Part shown: positions 38,016-50,007 of the stretch, one piece after another
How positions within the stretch are numbered: the first letter of the stretch is position 1
How the letters are laid out: every line of letters begins with the position of its first letter
Assembly (NCBI RefSeq): GCF_963924675.1
Contig: NC_089226.1
Coordinates: forward strand, 40,813,124-40,877,123
Length of the DNA stretch: 64,000 nt
DNA from: Phocoena phocoena
Taxonomy: Eukaryota > Chordata > Mammalia > Artiodactyla > Phocoenidae
Direction of reading: 5' to 3'
Program-made: the position numbers and the translations under genes
The notes under the pieces: model-generated
Database searches by the model: none
Seen by the model: the letters and a program-made list of their open reading frames with translations, nothing else
Told to the model about the DNA's origin: nothing

Positions 38016-38227
38016 TTTTTTTTTTTTTTTTTTTTGCGGTACGCAGGCCTCTCACTGTTGTGGCCTCTCCTGTTGCGGAGCACAGGCTCCGGACGCGCAG
38101 GCTCAGCGGCCATGGCTCACGGGCCCAGCCGCTCCGCGGCATGTGGGATCTTCCCGGACCGGAACACGAACCCGCGTCCCCTGCATCGGCAGGCAGACTC
38201 TCAACCACTGCACCACCAGGGAAGCCC
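38016..38227 (-). mobile_element. CHR-type SINE, young short form
   Basis: T20 at 38016-38035 is the A-tail of a minus-oriented copy whose head is at 38208-38227. The duplication TGAACTAAGAC is at 38005-38015 and 38228-38238. It is in sense orientation relative to DEUP1, about 500 bases beyond the donor of the exon at 38727-38923. Confidence 0.95.
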
Positions 38228-38726
38228 TGAACTAAGACATTTTAAAGAGCCTGGGGATAACGAGGGCAGCAGATATTGATTTTCCACACTCTTCTTTTCA
38301 CACAGAAAAGACCTCTCTTACACATTCATAGATTCTTTCCTATGAAATGACCACAGTTTTTCACCACTGCCGGGGTGTCAATATAAAGTGTATATATATT
38401 TGAAGTTAAGTCAGACATGCTATCTTCCTATATTTTGACGTAAAAAATAAGATTACTTATTTGTATATTTTGTGTGCCACATCAGGTTCTAAGAAGGGTG
38501 TGAAGTGACGAAAACTCATTTTAACATTCTACCCATTTCACTGTTATACTTTGAAAGCTATTGGCAACACAGAATTTCATATAAAAAACGGTATATCTAG
38601 ACTATTGAATTATCACCATAAAATAAATGTTAAACAACTGAAGAGAAAGTATATAAAATTATAATTTGAATTGTTTAAAAATAAATGTCTGTACATTTAT
38701 GTCCTTATGTGATGGTGTCAGCATAC

Positions 38727-38923
38727 CAATCTTCATTTTTTCCCTTATTTTTTTGGCTCTGATAGGCATACCTTCCTGTTTCTTTGTAGGTATTTTGGTT
38801 AGCCCATGCTGATTTTCCAATGGCATGAAGTTTTGCAAGACCATTTCGGAGCCTTTCATTCTCATATTCCAGTTTGTTAATAGATGTATGCCTTGCATGT
38901 TCCCTGTTAGTGAAGTCCATACT
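38727..38923 (-). CDS. DEUP1: DEUP1 exon with tandem donor sites
   Basis: A 197-base minus exon with acceptor TTCTCTAG before AGT. It encodes SMDFTNREHARHTSINK, then LEYENERLRNGLAKLHAI and, after GKSAWANQ, NTYKETGRYAYQSQKNKGK and NED, closely matching human DEUP1. The expected donor (TTG then GTATGC) leaves the last codon as TG, phase 2. The next exon starts with A, so the joined codon is TGA. A second donor (AAG then GTATGC) lies 45 bases upstream, would end the exon at 38772 leaving AG, and would give arginine in place of the stop. The boundary choice therefore decides whether the protein is full length. Confidence 0.92.
38766..38771 (-). promoter_or_regulatory. DEUP1: Alternative in-frame 5' splice site in DEUP1
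   Basis: On the minus strand the exon reads GGAAG then GTATGC here, and GATTG then GTATGC at 38726-38721. The upstream site has A, A, G at -3 to -1, against T, T, G at the downstream site, so it matches the consensus (C/A)AG/GTRAGT better. The 45-base spacing keeps phase 2. Use of this site drops 14 residues plus the junction stop. Whether it is used is inference; no transcript data are available to me. Confidence 0.55.
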
Positions 38924-39639
38924 CTAGAGAATAAAATAAACTATCATTGAAAAAATTGTTACTTACAAGTGACACACGTTGGAAAGACCCTTTAATTTGA
39001 GTCAAGTGATGTCGCTCTACTCCTGTATGCCTCCTTAATGCCTCTTCTCACCCCCGCCTTCTCACAACACAGGTACTCAGGGACAGCTGCCACTGAACAC
39101 ATCGCAGTAAAAGGGGTGCACACACTACTGCCCACGCTCCAGTACAGAAAAGGCTCACTCCATGCATTACCGTTCTCTGCAGCTAGAAGAAATTGGCTAG
39201 ATAAAGGAGTTTTTGTGTTTATAGGGTATGCCTTCTAGTGCTGATTAATAATGGAACCAGAATTAACATAGCTTTCAATTTTAAAAGATTTTTTTCTGAT
39301 TAAAACAATACGTGTCATTATAGAAAATCACACATCAATTCCCCACTGTTGGGTGATGCAACAAATTATATACTAAATCCATGTAGACTGGGATATGATT
39401 CTGGACCATTCTATACCAAGATCATTAGATCCTGGTTGAGACCGTGCCAAAACCACACAGTTTTGAGCAATGTAGCTACATGATAAAGTTTTACTCTCTA
39501 GTACGGGCAACCCAATTTTAATGTCTTCATAAAAGAATAAGCAGCATATTTAAATCACAAAATGAGAGGTTTAGAGCAAGAAGAAAGATTCCTGATGCTG
39601 TTTTAATTAAATGCTGTAAGAAGTTTCTTAGGGAGAGTC
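38924..39639 (-). other. DEUP1: DEUP1 intron, acceptor-proximal part
   Basis: Intronic sequence upstream of the exon at 38727-38923, the start of a 20.8-kb intron (38924-59736). I see no exon or clear repeat in this stretch. Confidence 0.5.
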
Positions 39640-39644
39640 TAAAC

Positions 39645-39863
39645 TTTTTTTTTTTTTTTTTTTTTTTTTTGCGGTACTCGGGCCTCTCACTGTTGTGGCC
39701 TCTCCCATTGCGGAGCAACAGGCTCCGGACGCGCAGGCTCAGTGGCCATGGCTCACGGCCCCAGCCGCTCCGCGGCATGTGGGATCTTCCCGGACCGGGG
39801 CATGAACCCATGTCCCCTGCATGGGCAGGCAGACTCTCAACCACTGCGCCACCAGGGAAGCCC
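39645..39863 (-). mobile_element. CHR-type SINE, young short form
   Basis: T26 at 39645-39670 and the head at 39844-39863 define a minus-oriented copy. The flanks repeat TAAACTTTTTT at 39640 and 39864. The very long A-tail suggests recent insertion. Confidence 0.94.
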
Positions 39864-39874
39864 TAAACTTTTTT

Positions 39875-42535
39875 CTCACAAAAATTTAAAAAACAGGATA
39901 TATACTCACATGAAAATGCTTTAAATGACCCCATGTAGTCCTTTACAGTGTTACGATTCGAATACCCATGAATTATGTAGTTGCTGATTAAACAATAGCT
40001 CTCTGCTTTCAGAAGGATAATATTTTAGCACAAAAAGCATGGCATGAGTAAAATATCTTTTGAAGCTACACATGTCTATGTTTCAAAGCTCATAAGACTA
40101 TAGTTGATTATGGCTTAGAACTTTCATTTATAAGTTTCTAAATTTAAGGCTTTGAGTGCCATTTCATATGGGCTGCCATGCCATAAAGTCATTCAAAAAT
40201 TTTTGACTAATTGCACATTTAAAATCATTCATATACTATCATATTAGTATCAACATTGATACGTATAGAACTATATATTAGGCATTTAAAATGTTTACCT
40301 ATTTGTTTTATTTTTTGCTTCACAGGCAAAGTCTGTTTATTAAAATTTTTGTTTACTGCCTAATGTATTATAGAAGTTTATGAATTTTAGAAAGATCTTA
40401 CTTTTGAATGAAAAAAAAAAGTGCTCCAGGAGATCAAGTGTCCTCAAAACAGTACAGCAAGGGTTATATACTTATATGTCTATTGACCAAGATGCCCTTT
40501 GGGAAAGAAGAGCCATTCAAGGTATTTCTCTGCTTGTTAGGCCCTTGCCTTTAGTATATCTCAACTTTGCTCATTTGAGATACACTGGTGCATATAAAAG
40601 AGTAATCTATAATCTGCTTTAAAAGAGAAAGGATTGTTTATTCTAAAATTAGAGATTTGTGATAAACATAAAGGAGGCAGATCTTATAAAATTTGTACTC
40701 ATAAGGAGAATACTCATATGCACAGATCTGTTTGAAAAAGATCTTGGAAAAGATTCAAAATTTTACTCCTAAAAAGACATCTACTGGTCAAAATCTATAA
40801 TTCTTGATGGTCTGCTGCTCTGTTACAATTTTATTCAAAAATTTTCTATAAAATTAGATTTCATCTGTGACTCTTTGGCCCAGTGTTGGTTTAAAGTAAT
40901 TAAGAATGATAGTAATGATTTTTTTAAAAACCCAGAATTTTCTAAATGCACCAAAATTAAATGTGTTGTGAACATGACCTGAAAGAATTACACAGGTAAT
41001 GTATTTACACGATTTGTATTTAAAAGCATCTTCCAGTTTCCTGGACAACATTTTGGGGCTCTCTCATTTTATTTTTTTCCTAAATACTTTTCTAGGGATT
41101 TCAGAAATGTATCCTCCACTAGATGGTTATCATGCATTGATTAAACTTTACCTCTGTACTGCTGATGGGTTCTTTTACAGGCCCATTATCTCAATTTCTT
41201 GTTTTTTTCCTCCCAAATTTTAGGGTTTCATAGTTTTAATCGACTTTTTTTCTTGAAATGGAAAAACCTGCTGGTGCCTGTTTACTTGAACTCACTGGCT
41301 CAAGGCCATCTGAGTTGCTGAACTGTCTGAATGATAGTACTTTGTATGTGCACTTTTCCTCTTAAATTCATGTGTATTCTACAATAGTAATTAGGCTAAC
41401 AAAGTACTTCTACAGAAGGACTGGCTTTAATCATGTTAATTTAAGGTTACTATATTAATTTTTAGTATATAAATGGATGTTTTAGATGCTTATGAGGGTA
41501 CTAATTTTTTATACTGTTATTTTGTTTAGCAAACTTTATGGATAGTGAAAGGCAAATTAGCCTTAAAATTACCATATATTCTGAGTTCTGATTAAATCTA
41601 ACTGGATTACACCTTCATTAAATAAAAGAAAATTTAACAAATACAAATATAGGTCTAAATAAATATGGAATCACAAAAATCTATCATGATAAAATTGATT
41701 CTTCATAATTTACCCAGGAGCAGAATAAAGATAAACCCCTCACTTTTCTCCATACAGTCAAGTTTTTGCACAAAAAACCTCTTGCTGGTACTGTTCCTAT
41801 TCTAAGTGTCTCACTGAGACCGTCGGAAAACTTACATACCAGGTGGATAGTCCCAACAGTAAATTCTCCAGAGGAAAATGGGGGTGGTCACAGCCCCAGG
41901 TATGCAATAGGTTAGAACTGAGTGCAGGGCTGCTGTTCCTACCTGGGTAGGTCCTACCACTGGGTGGGTGTCATTTTTCAACCTTTTTTTCCCCTAAGTG
42001 TAAATAATCAGGGAGTTTCACAATTAATTAAGCAGAAAAGTTCTCAAAGCTCTAGTTATTCAGAAATGACCTACCTTTATATCAGTAATTCCATTTGTCT
42101 AGGAAGGAAAAAATAATTGTTATTTTAATATTATACAAATACTACATATTTTAGAAGATCTAAAAATAATGATGTAAATATTATGTTTCTTATTGCACGA
42201 GGTAAAGTTTCAGCACAAATTATTTAATTGTATGTTTACTTATTAATTTTAGTGATTTCAGAGCAAATTAACTATCTAATTATGGGATTTTAACATATAG
42301 CAGATACGAGTTTTCTTTATTTAATCTTTAAACAGATAAGTGCTAAATAGGTGACAATAGATTATAAAGGCTTAAAGAGCCGAGTCATATTGAATTCTTT
42401 TTTATTATTCAATAGACACAAGATTTTTCTCTTTGGGCAGTGGCTTGACTATTTCAATTATCAAAGTCAATTCCAAATCTTCATATATAAAAAATGGAGA
42501 GCAATTATAAAGTCAACTTCCTATGAGGGGAATGT
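39875..42535 (-). other. DEUP1: DEUP1 intron, no gene or clear repeat
   Basis: About 2.7 kb of AT-rich intronic sequence. Open frames of 64-80 codons (for example 40380-40622) have no recognisable motif and are not flanked by splice sites in a matching phase. Nothing else is supported. Confidence 0.5.
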
Positions 42536-44554
42536 GTTCAAGATGGCATAGTAGGAAGATCCTGAACTCACCTTGTCCCAGGGGCACACCAAAATTACAA
42601 CTACTTATAGAGCAACTACCTATGAGAACGACCTGAAGACTAGCAGAGAAGATTTTCCATGACTAAAGTTATAAAGAAAGAACCACAGTGAGACGGGTAG
42701 AAGGGGTGGAGACATGGTATGGTCAGGACCCACATTCCTGGATCAGCAACTTTCAAACCGGAAGAATATCATAATTGCAGAAGTTCTCCCCAAGGAGCAA
42801 GGGATCTGAGCCCCACATCAGACTCCCCAGACTGGGGGTCCTGTACCAGGAAGATGAGCCCCTAGGATGTCTGGCTTTGAACACCAGCAGGACTTATGTT
42901 AAGCCGGATGGCTCTAGGGAACAGAGACTCTGCTCTTCAAGAAAACACACAAAATTTCTCATGCTCCAAGTCTCAGCACAGAGGCAGAATTTGAAAGGAT
43001 CCGGGATCAGATAAACTTGCTAATCTTGGAGAGCCTCCTGGAGAGGCAGGAGGCAACTAGGACTCCCCTGGGGATGATGATACAGGTGGCAGCCATTCTT
43101 GGGAGCTCATTCTACCACATGGACACCAGCACTGGCAAGCGCCATTTTGGAGACCTCCCTCTAGCCTCTTAGTGCCAGGGGTTACCTGCCCACCAGCTGG
43201 ATGGCACCAGTCCCAGGACTTCATGGGCTGCACATCCAGCTGTGCCAGGACATGGCCCCACCTATCAGAGGTCTGGAACCAGCCTCAGGCCCCACAGGCC
43301 CCATGGTCAGCTATGCTGGGGCCCAACCCCACCCACCTGTGGGCCAGCATTCACCACATGAGGCAAAGCCTGGCAGCCACCCTCGCAAGGGCCCAGCCCT
43401 GACAACTAGTGTGCCCACAGTAGTTAGCCATGCCATAAGAGAAGGGTTCATGCAGCCCACATATGAGGCATCCCAAGAGCACACAACTCTGGTGAATAGA
43501 GGGGAGTGTTCTGCTGGGCCCCATAGGACATCTCCTACATAAGGCCACTTCTCCAAAATCAGGAATCATAATCAACCTACCTACTATGAAGAAATAAAAA
43601 CAGAAAATTAGGCAAAATGAGGTGAGAGAGATATATATTCCATATGTAGAAGAGGTAGGTGAAGGGAGATAAGCAATCTACCCAATAAAGAGTTCAAGGC
43701 AATGATTTTAAAGATGCTCAATGAGCTCAGGAGAAGAATGGATGAACACAATGATAAGTTTAACAAAGAGTTAGAAAATACAAAGAAGAACCAAAAAGAG
43801 CTGAAGAATACAATAACTGAAAAAATACACTAGAAGGGATCAATAGGAGATTAGATGATAGAGAGGAATGGGCCAGTGAACTGGAAGACAGTAGTGGAAA
43901 TCACCCAACCTGAACAGAAAAAAGAAAAAATAATTTAAAAAAATGAGGACAGTTTAAGATACCTTTGGGACAACATCAAGGATACTAATATTCACATTAT
44001 AGGGGTCACAGAAGGAGAAGGGAGAGGGAAAGGAGCAGAGAACTTACTGGAGGAAATAATAGCTGTAAATCTCCCTAACCTGGGGAAGGAAACAGACATC
44101 TAGGTCCAGGAAGCACAGAGAGTCCCAAATAAGATGAACCCAAAGGGCCCTTCACCAAGACACATTATAATTAAAATGGAAAAAAATTAAGGTAAAGAGA
44201 ATCTTAAAAGCAGTAAGAGAAAGCAACTAGTTACATACAAGGGAACTCCGAAAGACTGTCAGCTGACTTTTCAGCAGAAACTTTGCAGTGCATCAGAGGA
44301 TGGCATGATATATTTAAAGTGATGAAAGGGAAAAGCCTACAACCAGGAATACTCTACCCAGTAAGGCTATTATTAAGATTTGAAGGAGAGACAAAGCTTT
44401 TAGCAAAAGCTATAAGTGTTCAGCACCACTAAACCAGATTTACAGGAAATGTTACAGGGACTTCCTTAAGCAGAAAAGAAAAGGTCACTACTAGAAATAT
44501 GAAAATTAGGAAAGGAAAAACTCTCATTGGTAAAGGCAAACATACAGAAGGTAG

Positions 44555-44675
44555 TAAAGCTAGTAGAAGGTTAAAAGACAAAAGTATTAAAATCATCTAT
44601 ATGTAAAGATGTACAGCTTTACATATGTAAAGCTAGTAGAAGGTTAAAAGACAAAAGTATTAAAATCATCTATAT
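44555..44675. repeat. Tandem duplication inside L1
   Basis: A 48-base block (starting TAAAGCTAGTAGAAGG) occurs at 44555-44602 and, identical by eye, at 44628-44675, a period of 73 bases. The spacer contains GTAAAGATGTACAGCTTTAC, itself a near-perfect hairpin. Other L1 copies in the window have one copy, so it arose in this element. Confidence 0.85.
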
Positions 44676-46462
44676 CTATAATAAATAGTTAAGGAATACA
44701 CAAAACAAAGAGATATAAAACATGACCTCAAAAACATTAAACGTGAGTGGGGAGTAGAGTTGTCATGTACAAATGTAGAGTTGTCAAAATGCATCTGAAC
44801 TTAAGAAATCATCATAAACATAGTCATCAAATCACAAGGAAAAAAGCAAAAGAAGAAGAAAAGAACAAAAAAGAACTATGAAAACAATGAACAAGATGGC
44901 AGTAAGCACATAATTATTAATAATTACTTTAAATATAAGTGGCCCAAACACTCCAATCAAAAGACACAGAGTGGCTGAACAGATTAAAAAACAAGACCCA
45001 TATATATGCTGCCTACAAGAGACACACTTAGATCTAAAGACACAAACAGACTGAAAGTGAGGGGATGGAAAAAGGTGTTCTATGCAAATGGAAATGAAAA
45101 GAAAGTTGGGGTAGCAATACTATCAGACAAAATAGACTTTAAAACGAAGACTATAACGAGCCAAAGAAGGACATAGCATAATGACAAAGGGATCAATTCA
45201 AGAAAAAGATATAACAATTGTAAATATATATGCACCCAACATGGGAGCACCTAAATACACAAGCAAATATTAACAAACATAAAAGGAGAAAGTGAAAGTA
45301 ATACAATAATAGTAGGGGACTATAACAACCTACTTACATCAATGGACTCATCATCCAGATAGAAAATCAATAAGGAAATACTGCCCATAAATGACACACT
45401 AGAGCAGTTAGAGTTAATAGATACATACAAAACATTTCATCCCAAACCAGCAGAATACACATTCTTTTCAAGTGCACATGGAAAATTCTCTAGAATAGAT
45501 CACATGCTAGGCCAGAAACAAGTCTCAATACATTTAAGAAAATTGAAATGATATCAAGCATCTTTTTCGACTACAATACTATAAGACTAGAAATAACTAA
45601 ATGGAAAATTGTAAAAACAAAACAAAACAAAACAAAACATGCTGTTAAACAACAAATTGGTCACTGAAGAAATAAAGAGAAAATACAAATATCTGGAGAC
45701 AAATGAAAATGGAAACACAATTTGAAATCTATGGGAATGAAGCAAAAGCAGTTCCAAGAGAGAAGTTTATAGTGATACCAGCCTACCTCAGGAAACAATA
45801 AAAATCTCAAACAATCTAACCTTGCACCTAAAGAAACTAGAAAAAGAAGAATAAACAAAACCCACACTTAGCAGAAGGAAAGAAATCATAAGATCAGAGC
45901 ATAAATAGATGAATTAGAAGCTAAAAAAATAGAAAACATTAATGACACTAAGAGCTGCTCCTTTTAAAAGACAAAAAATTGATAAACTTTTTAAAAGATA
46001 AAAAATTGATAAACTTTTAAAATGAGTCAGACTCATAAAGAAAAAAAAAAGAAATACAGCCCAAATAAATAAAATCAGAAATGAAAATGGAGAAATTACA
46101 ACTGACACCACAGAAACACCAAGGATTGTAAAAGATTATTATGAATAATTATACACCAATAAAATGGACAACAAGAGGAAATAGATAAATTTTTAGAAAT
46201 GTACAATCTTCCCAAACTGAATCAAGAAGTAGAAAATATGAACAGACATTACCAGTCATGAAATTAAAGCAGTAATCAAAAAACTCCCGATAAATAAAAG
46301 TTAAGGATCAGACAACTTCACGGGTTAATTCTACCAAACATTTAAAGAAGAGTTAATGCTGATCCTTTTCAAACTATTCCAAAATATTGAGGGGGAAGGA
46401 ATGCTTCTGAACTCATTCTGTGAGGTCAGCATCAGATTGATGCTGAAACCAAACAAAGACAC

Positions 46463-46471
<9 letters not shown>

Positions 46472-46511
<40 letters not shown>
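46472..46511 (+). repeat. (CA)n microsatellite in L1 ORF2
   Basis: About 20 CA units with a CATACACA border, replacing L1 sequence between the codons of the RT N-terminal part. It is likely length-polymorphic. Confidence 0.95.
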
Positions 46512-46517
<6 letters not shown>

Positions 46518-49143
46518 ACCCCACAGGCCAATATCACTGCTGAACACAGATGCAAAAGTCCTCAACAAAATACCAGCAAATCTAGCTCAACAACACTTTA
46601 AAAAGATCATACACCATGATCAAGTGGGATTTATCCCAGGGATGCATGGATGGTTGAATATCTGCAAATCAATCAATTTGATACACCACAGTAACAAATT
46701 GAAGAATAAAAGTTATGTGATCATCACAATAGATACAGATAAAGCTTTTGACAAAATTCAACATCCATTTATGATAAAAGCTCTCCAGAAAGTGGGCATA
46801 GAGGGAACATACCTCAACATAATAGAGGCCCTATATGACAAACCCACAGTTAACATCATACTCAACAGTGAAAAGCTGAAAGCAATTCCTCTAAGATCAA
46901 TACCAAGACAAGGATACCCACTCTTGCCACTTATTTAACATAGTACTGGAAGTCCTAGCCACAGTAATGAGACAAGAAAAACAAATAAAAGGATTTCAAA
47001 TTGGAAAAGAAGAAGTAAAACTGTCACTGTTTGTAGATGACACGAAACGATATATAGAAAACCCTCAAGATGCCACCAAAAAACTATTAGATGTAATAAA
47101 TGAATTCAATAAGTTTCAGGATACAAAATTAATATACAGAAATCCTTTGCATTCCTATACACTAATAATGAACTATCAGAAAGAGAAATTAAAAAAACAT
47201 TCCCATTTATAATCACATTAAAAAAATAAAATACCTAGGAATAAATCGACCTAAGGGGGTGAAAGACCTATACCTGGAAAACTATAAGACACTGATGAAA
47301 GAAACTGAAGATTACTGAAACAAATGGAAAGATATACTGTGCCCATAAGTTGGAAGAATTAATATTGTTAAAATGACCCTTTTCCCCAAGGCAATCTACA
47401 GATTCAATGCAATCCCTTTCAAAATACCAACCGTATTTTTCACAGCACTAGCAGAAATAATTCTAAAACTTGTTTAGAAATGCAAAAGACCTTGAATAAC
47501 CAAAAGAAATCTTGAGAATGGAGAACAAAGCTGGATATATCATGCTCCCTGACTTTAGACTATACTACAAAGCTACTGTAATCAAAATAGTATGGCACTG
47601 GCACAAAAATAGTACATTGATCAATGGAACAGACTAGAGAGCCCAGAAATAAATCCACACTTATATGGTCATTAATCTACAACAAAGGAGGCAAGAATAT
47701 ACAATGGGAAAAAGCCTCTTCAATAAATGGTGTTGGGAAAACTGGACAGCTACATGCAAAAGAATCAAACTGGACTACTCTCAACGCCATTCACAAAATA
47801 AACACAGAATGGATTAAACATTTAAATGTAAGACCTGAAACCAAAGAACTCCTAGAAGGAAACATAGGCAGTATACTCATTTACACTGGTCTTAGTAATA
47901 TCGTTTTTGGATCTGTCTCCTCAGGCAAGGGAAACAAAAGCAAAAATAAACAAGTGTGTTTACATCAAACTAAAAAGCTTTTGCACAGGGAAGGAAACTA
48001 TAAACAAAATGAAAAGGCAGCTTAACAAATGGGAGAAGATATTTGTAAATGATACATCTGATAAGGGGTTAATATCCAAAATATATAAAGAACTGATACA
48101 ACTCAACATCAAAAAATAAAACTGATTAAAAAATGTGGATGTCAATAGACATACAGATGACTAAAAGACATGAAAAGATGCTCAACATCACTAATCATCA
48201 AGGAAATGCAAATCAAAACCACAATGTGATTATCTGTTAACACCTGTTAGAAAGGCTATCATAAAAAAGACAGAAAATAACAAGTGTTGGTGAGGATGTG
48301 GAGAAAAGCAATGTTCGTGCACTACTGGGGGGAATATAAATTGGTACAGCCTCTAAGGAAAAAAATATGGAGGTTCCTCAAAAAATTAAAAACAGAACTG
48401 TCATATGATCCAGCAATTTCACATCTGGGTATTTACCTAAAGAAAACAAAAACACTAACTCAATAGCTAAGATACGGAAACAACCTAAATGTCTATCAAT
48501 AGACAAATGGATAAAGAAGATGTGGTGTATATATACAATGGAATATTATTCAGCCATAATTTTAAAAAAATGAAATCTTGCTATTTGGGACAACAAGTGG
48601 ATCTAGTGGATGGATCTAGAGGCTATTATGCTAACTGAAATAAGTCAGACTGAGAAGGACAAATACCATATAATCTCACTTATACGTGGAATCTAAAAAA
48701 CAAAACAAAACAGACTCAAGGATACACAGAACAAACTGATGGTTGCCAGAGTGGAGGGCGTAAGGGTGGATGGGTGAAATAAGTGAAGGGGATTAAGAGG
48801 TACAAATCTCCAGGTATAAAATAAATAAGCAATGGGATGTACTAAACAGCATATGGAATATGGTCAATAATACTGAAATAACTTTATATGGGACAGATGG
48901 TTACTAGACGATTGTGATCATTTCATAATATATGCAAATGTTAAATCACTATGAGGCACACCTGAAACCAACATATTTTATGTCAAGTACATTTCAATTA
49001 AAATAACCTTCCTGTATGAAGTAAAATGTTACATAAAATATATATGATTAAATGCTATTTTAATAAGTTCACATTGAAGGCTATACATCAATGGCATTCC
49101 ATTTTATGATAGCCCATTAACAAATCTTTAGACATATATATTA

Positions 49144-49150
<7 letters not shown>

Positions 49151-49174
<24 letters not shown>
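49151..49174. repeat. (TA)n microsatellite
   Basis: Twelve TA units, preceded by an imperfect TATATATTATATATG run from 49134. It lies just past the 3' end of the L1. The rest of 49011-49768 shows no gene or clear repeat. Confidence 0.9.
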
Positions 49175-49177
<3 letters not shown>

Positions 49178-49785
49178 CTAAGTTCTCCAGATGTAATCAA
49201 ATATCAAAAAGTGACTCCGCCTTTATGGAAAATATAATAAAATTGAGTAGGCTAAAGTAACATGTATGAAAAAATAGTAAATAATATAGATATGGTATAA
49301 TTATGTGTTAAATTATGTTGCACCAAGTAGGAACTCTAATGTTTTCTGAATCAATGAATGTCAACAATTATTGGGATTGAGATCATCCAGAAAGTGAGAT
49401 AAGACAAGGCTTCAGTGATCTTTTTAATGATATTAGAAATGATTTTCATGATAACTTATTCATGCTTCTTAGACTACAGGTGAGTCCCATAAATCCGCAA
49501 GTATTCATTGAGTCCTACACTATACCAAACCCTACATGAAGAAAAAGTATAAAACATAGTCCACTTCTTCCCTCAAGAAGTCTATGATTGATGAGACAAA
49601 ACATACCCATACTAAATAATTAAAAAACTAAAAGAAGACAATTCTAAACTTAGTGCTAAACTGTTATAACTAAGTGCTAAAGAAAGTCAAAGACAGGAGA
49701 ACTAAATGGGCCCTAGAGTAATGGGAAATGAATTCATGGAGGAAATAAAATTTAATCTAGTCCCTTAAGGGACTGGTAGGATTTC

Positions 49786-49991
49786 TTTTTTTTTTTTTTG
49801 CAGTACGCGGGCCTCTCACTGTTGTGGCCTCTCGCATTGCGGAACACAGGCTCCGGACGCGCAGGCTCAGCGGCCATGGCTCACGGGCCCAGCCGCTCCG
49901 TGGCACGTGGGATCCTCCCGGACCGGGGCACGAACCCGTGTCCCCTGCATCGGCAGGCGGACTCTCAACCACTGCGCCACCAGGGAAGCCC
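49786..49991 (-). mobile_element. CHR-type SINE, young short form
   Basis: T14 at 49786-49799 is the A-tail of a minus-oriented copy with its head ending at 49991. A perfect 16-base duplication, GGGACTGGTAGGATTT, is at 49769-49784 and 49992-50007, the longest in this window. Confidence 0.96.
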
Positions 49992-50007
49992 GGGACTGGT
50001 AGGATTT

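Larger units (their letters stand above)
42536..49010 (+). mobile_element. Near full-length L1 LINE, decayed
   Basis: The 5' UTR starts near TTCAAGATGGCATAGTAGGA (42538-42557) and runs to ~43610. The ORF1 remnant lies at ~43620-44470. ORF2 starts at ~44890 with an endonuclease region (NIYAPN coded near 45225) and an RT region. At the RT active site the usual FADD reads FVDD (47030-47041). The C-terminal region continues to ~48720 and the 3' UTR ends near 49008 with CAATTAAAATAA. The flanks share CTTCCTATGA / CTTCCTGTATGA at ~42519 and ~49009, a possible duplication. Internal stops, a CA repeat and two local duplications show it is dead. It is antisense to DEUP1. Confidence 0.9.

Noticed and set aside
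43172..43575. Overlapping frames of 74-113 codons on both strands
   Set aside because: They lie in the GC-rich 5' UTR of the L1 at 42536, like the matching frames at 21665-22308 in the other long L1.
46331..46601. Histidine/threonine-rich and cysteine/valine-rich frames
   Set aside because: They are translations of the (CA)n microsatellite inside L1.
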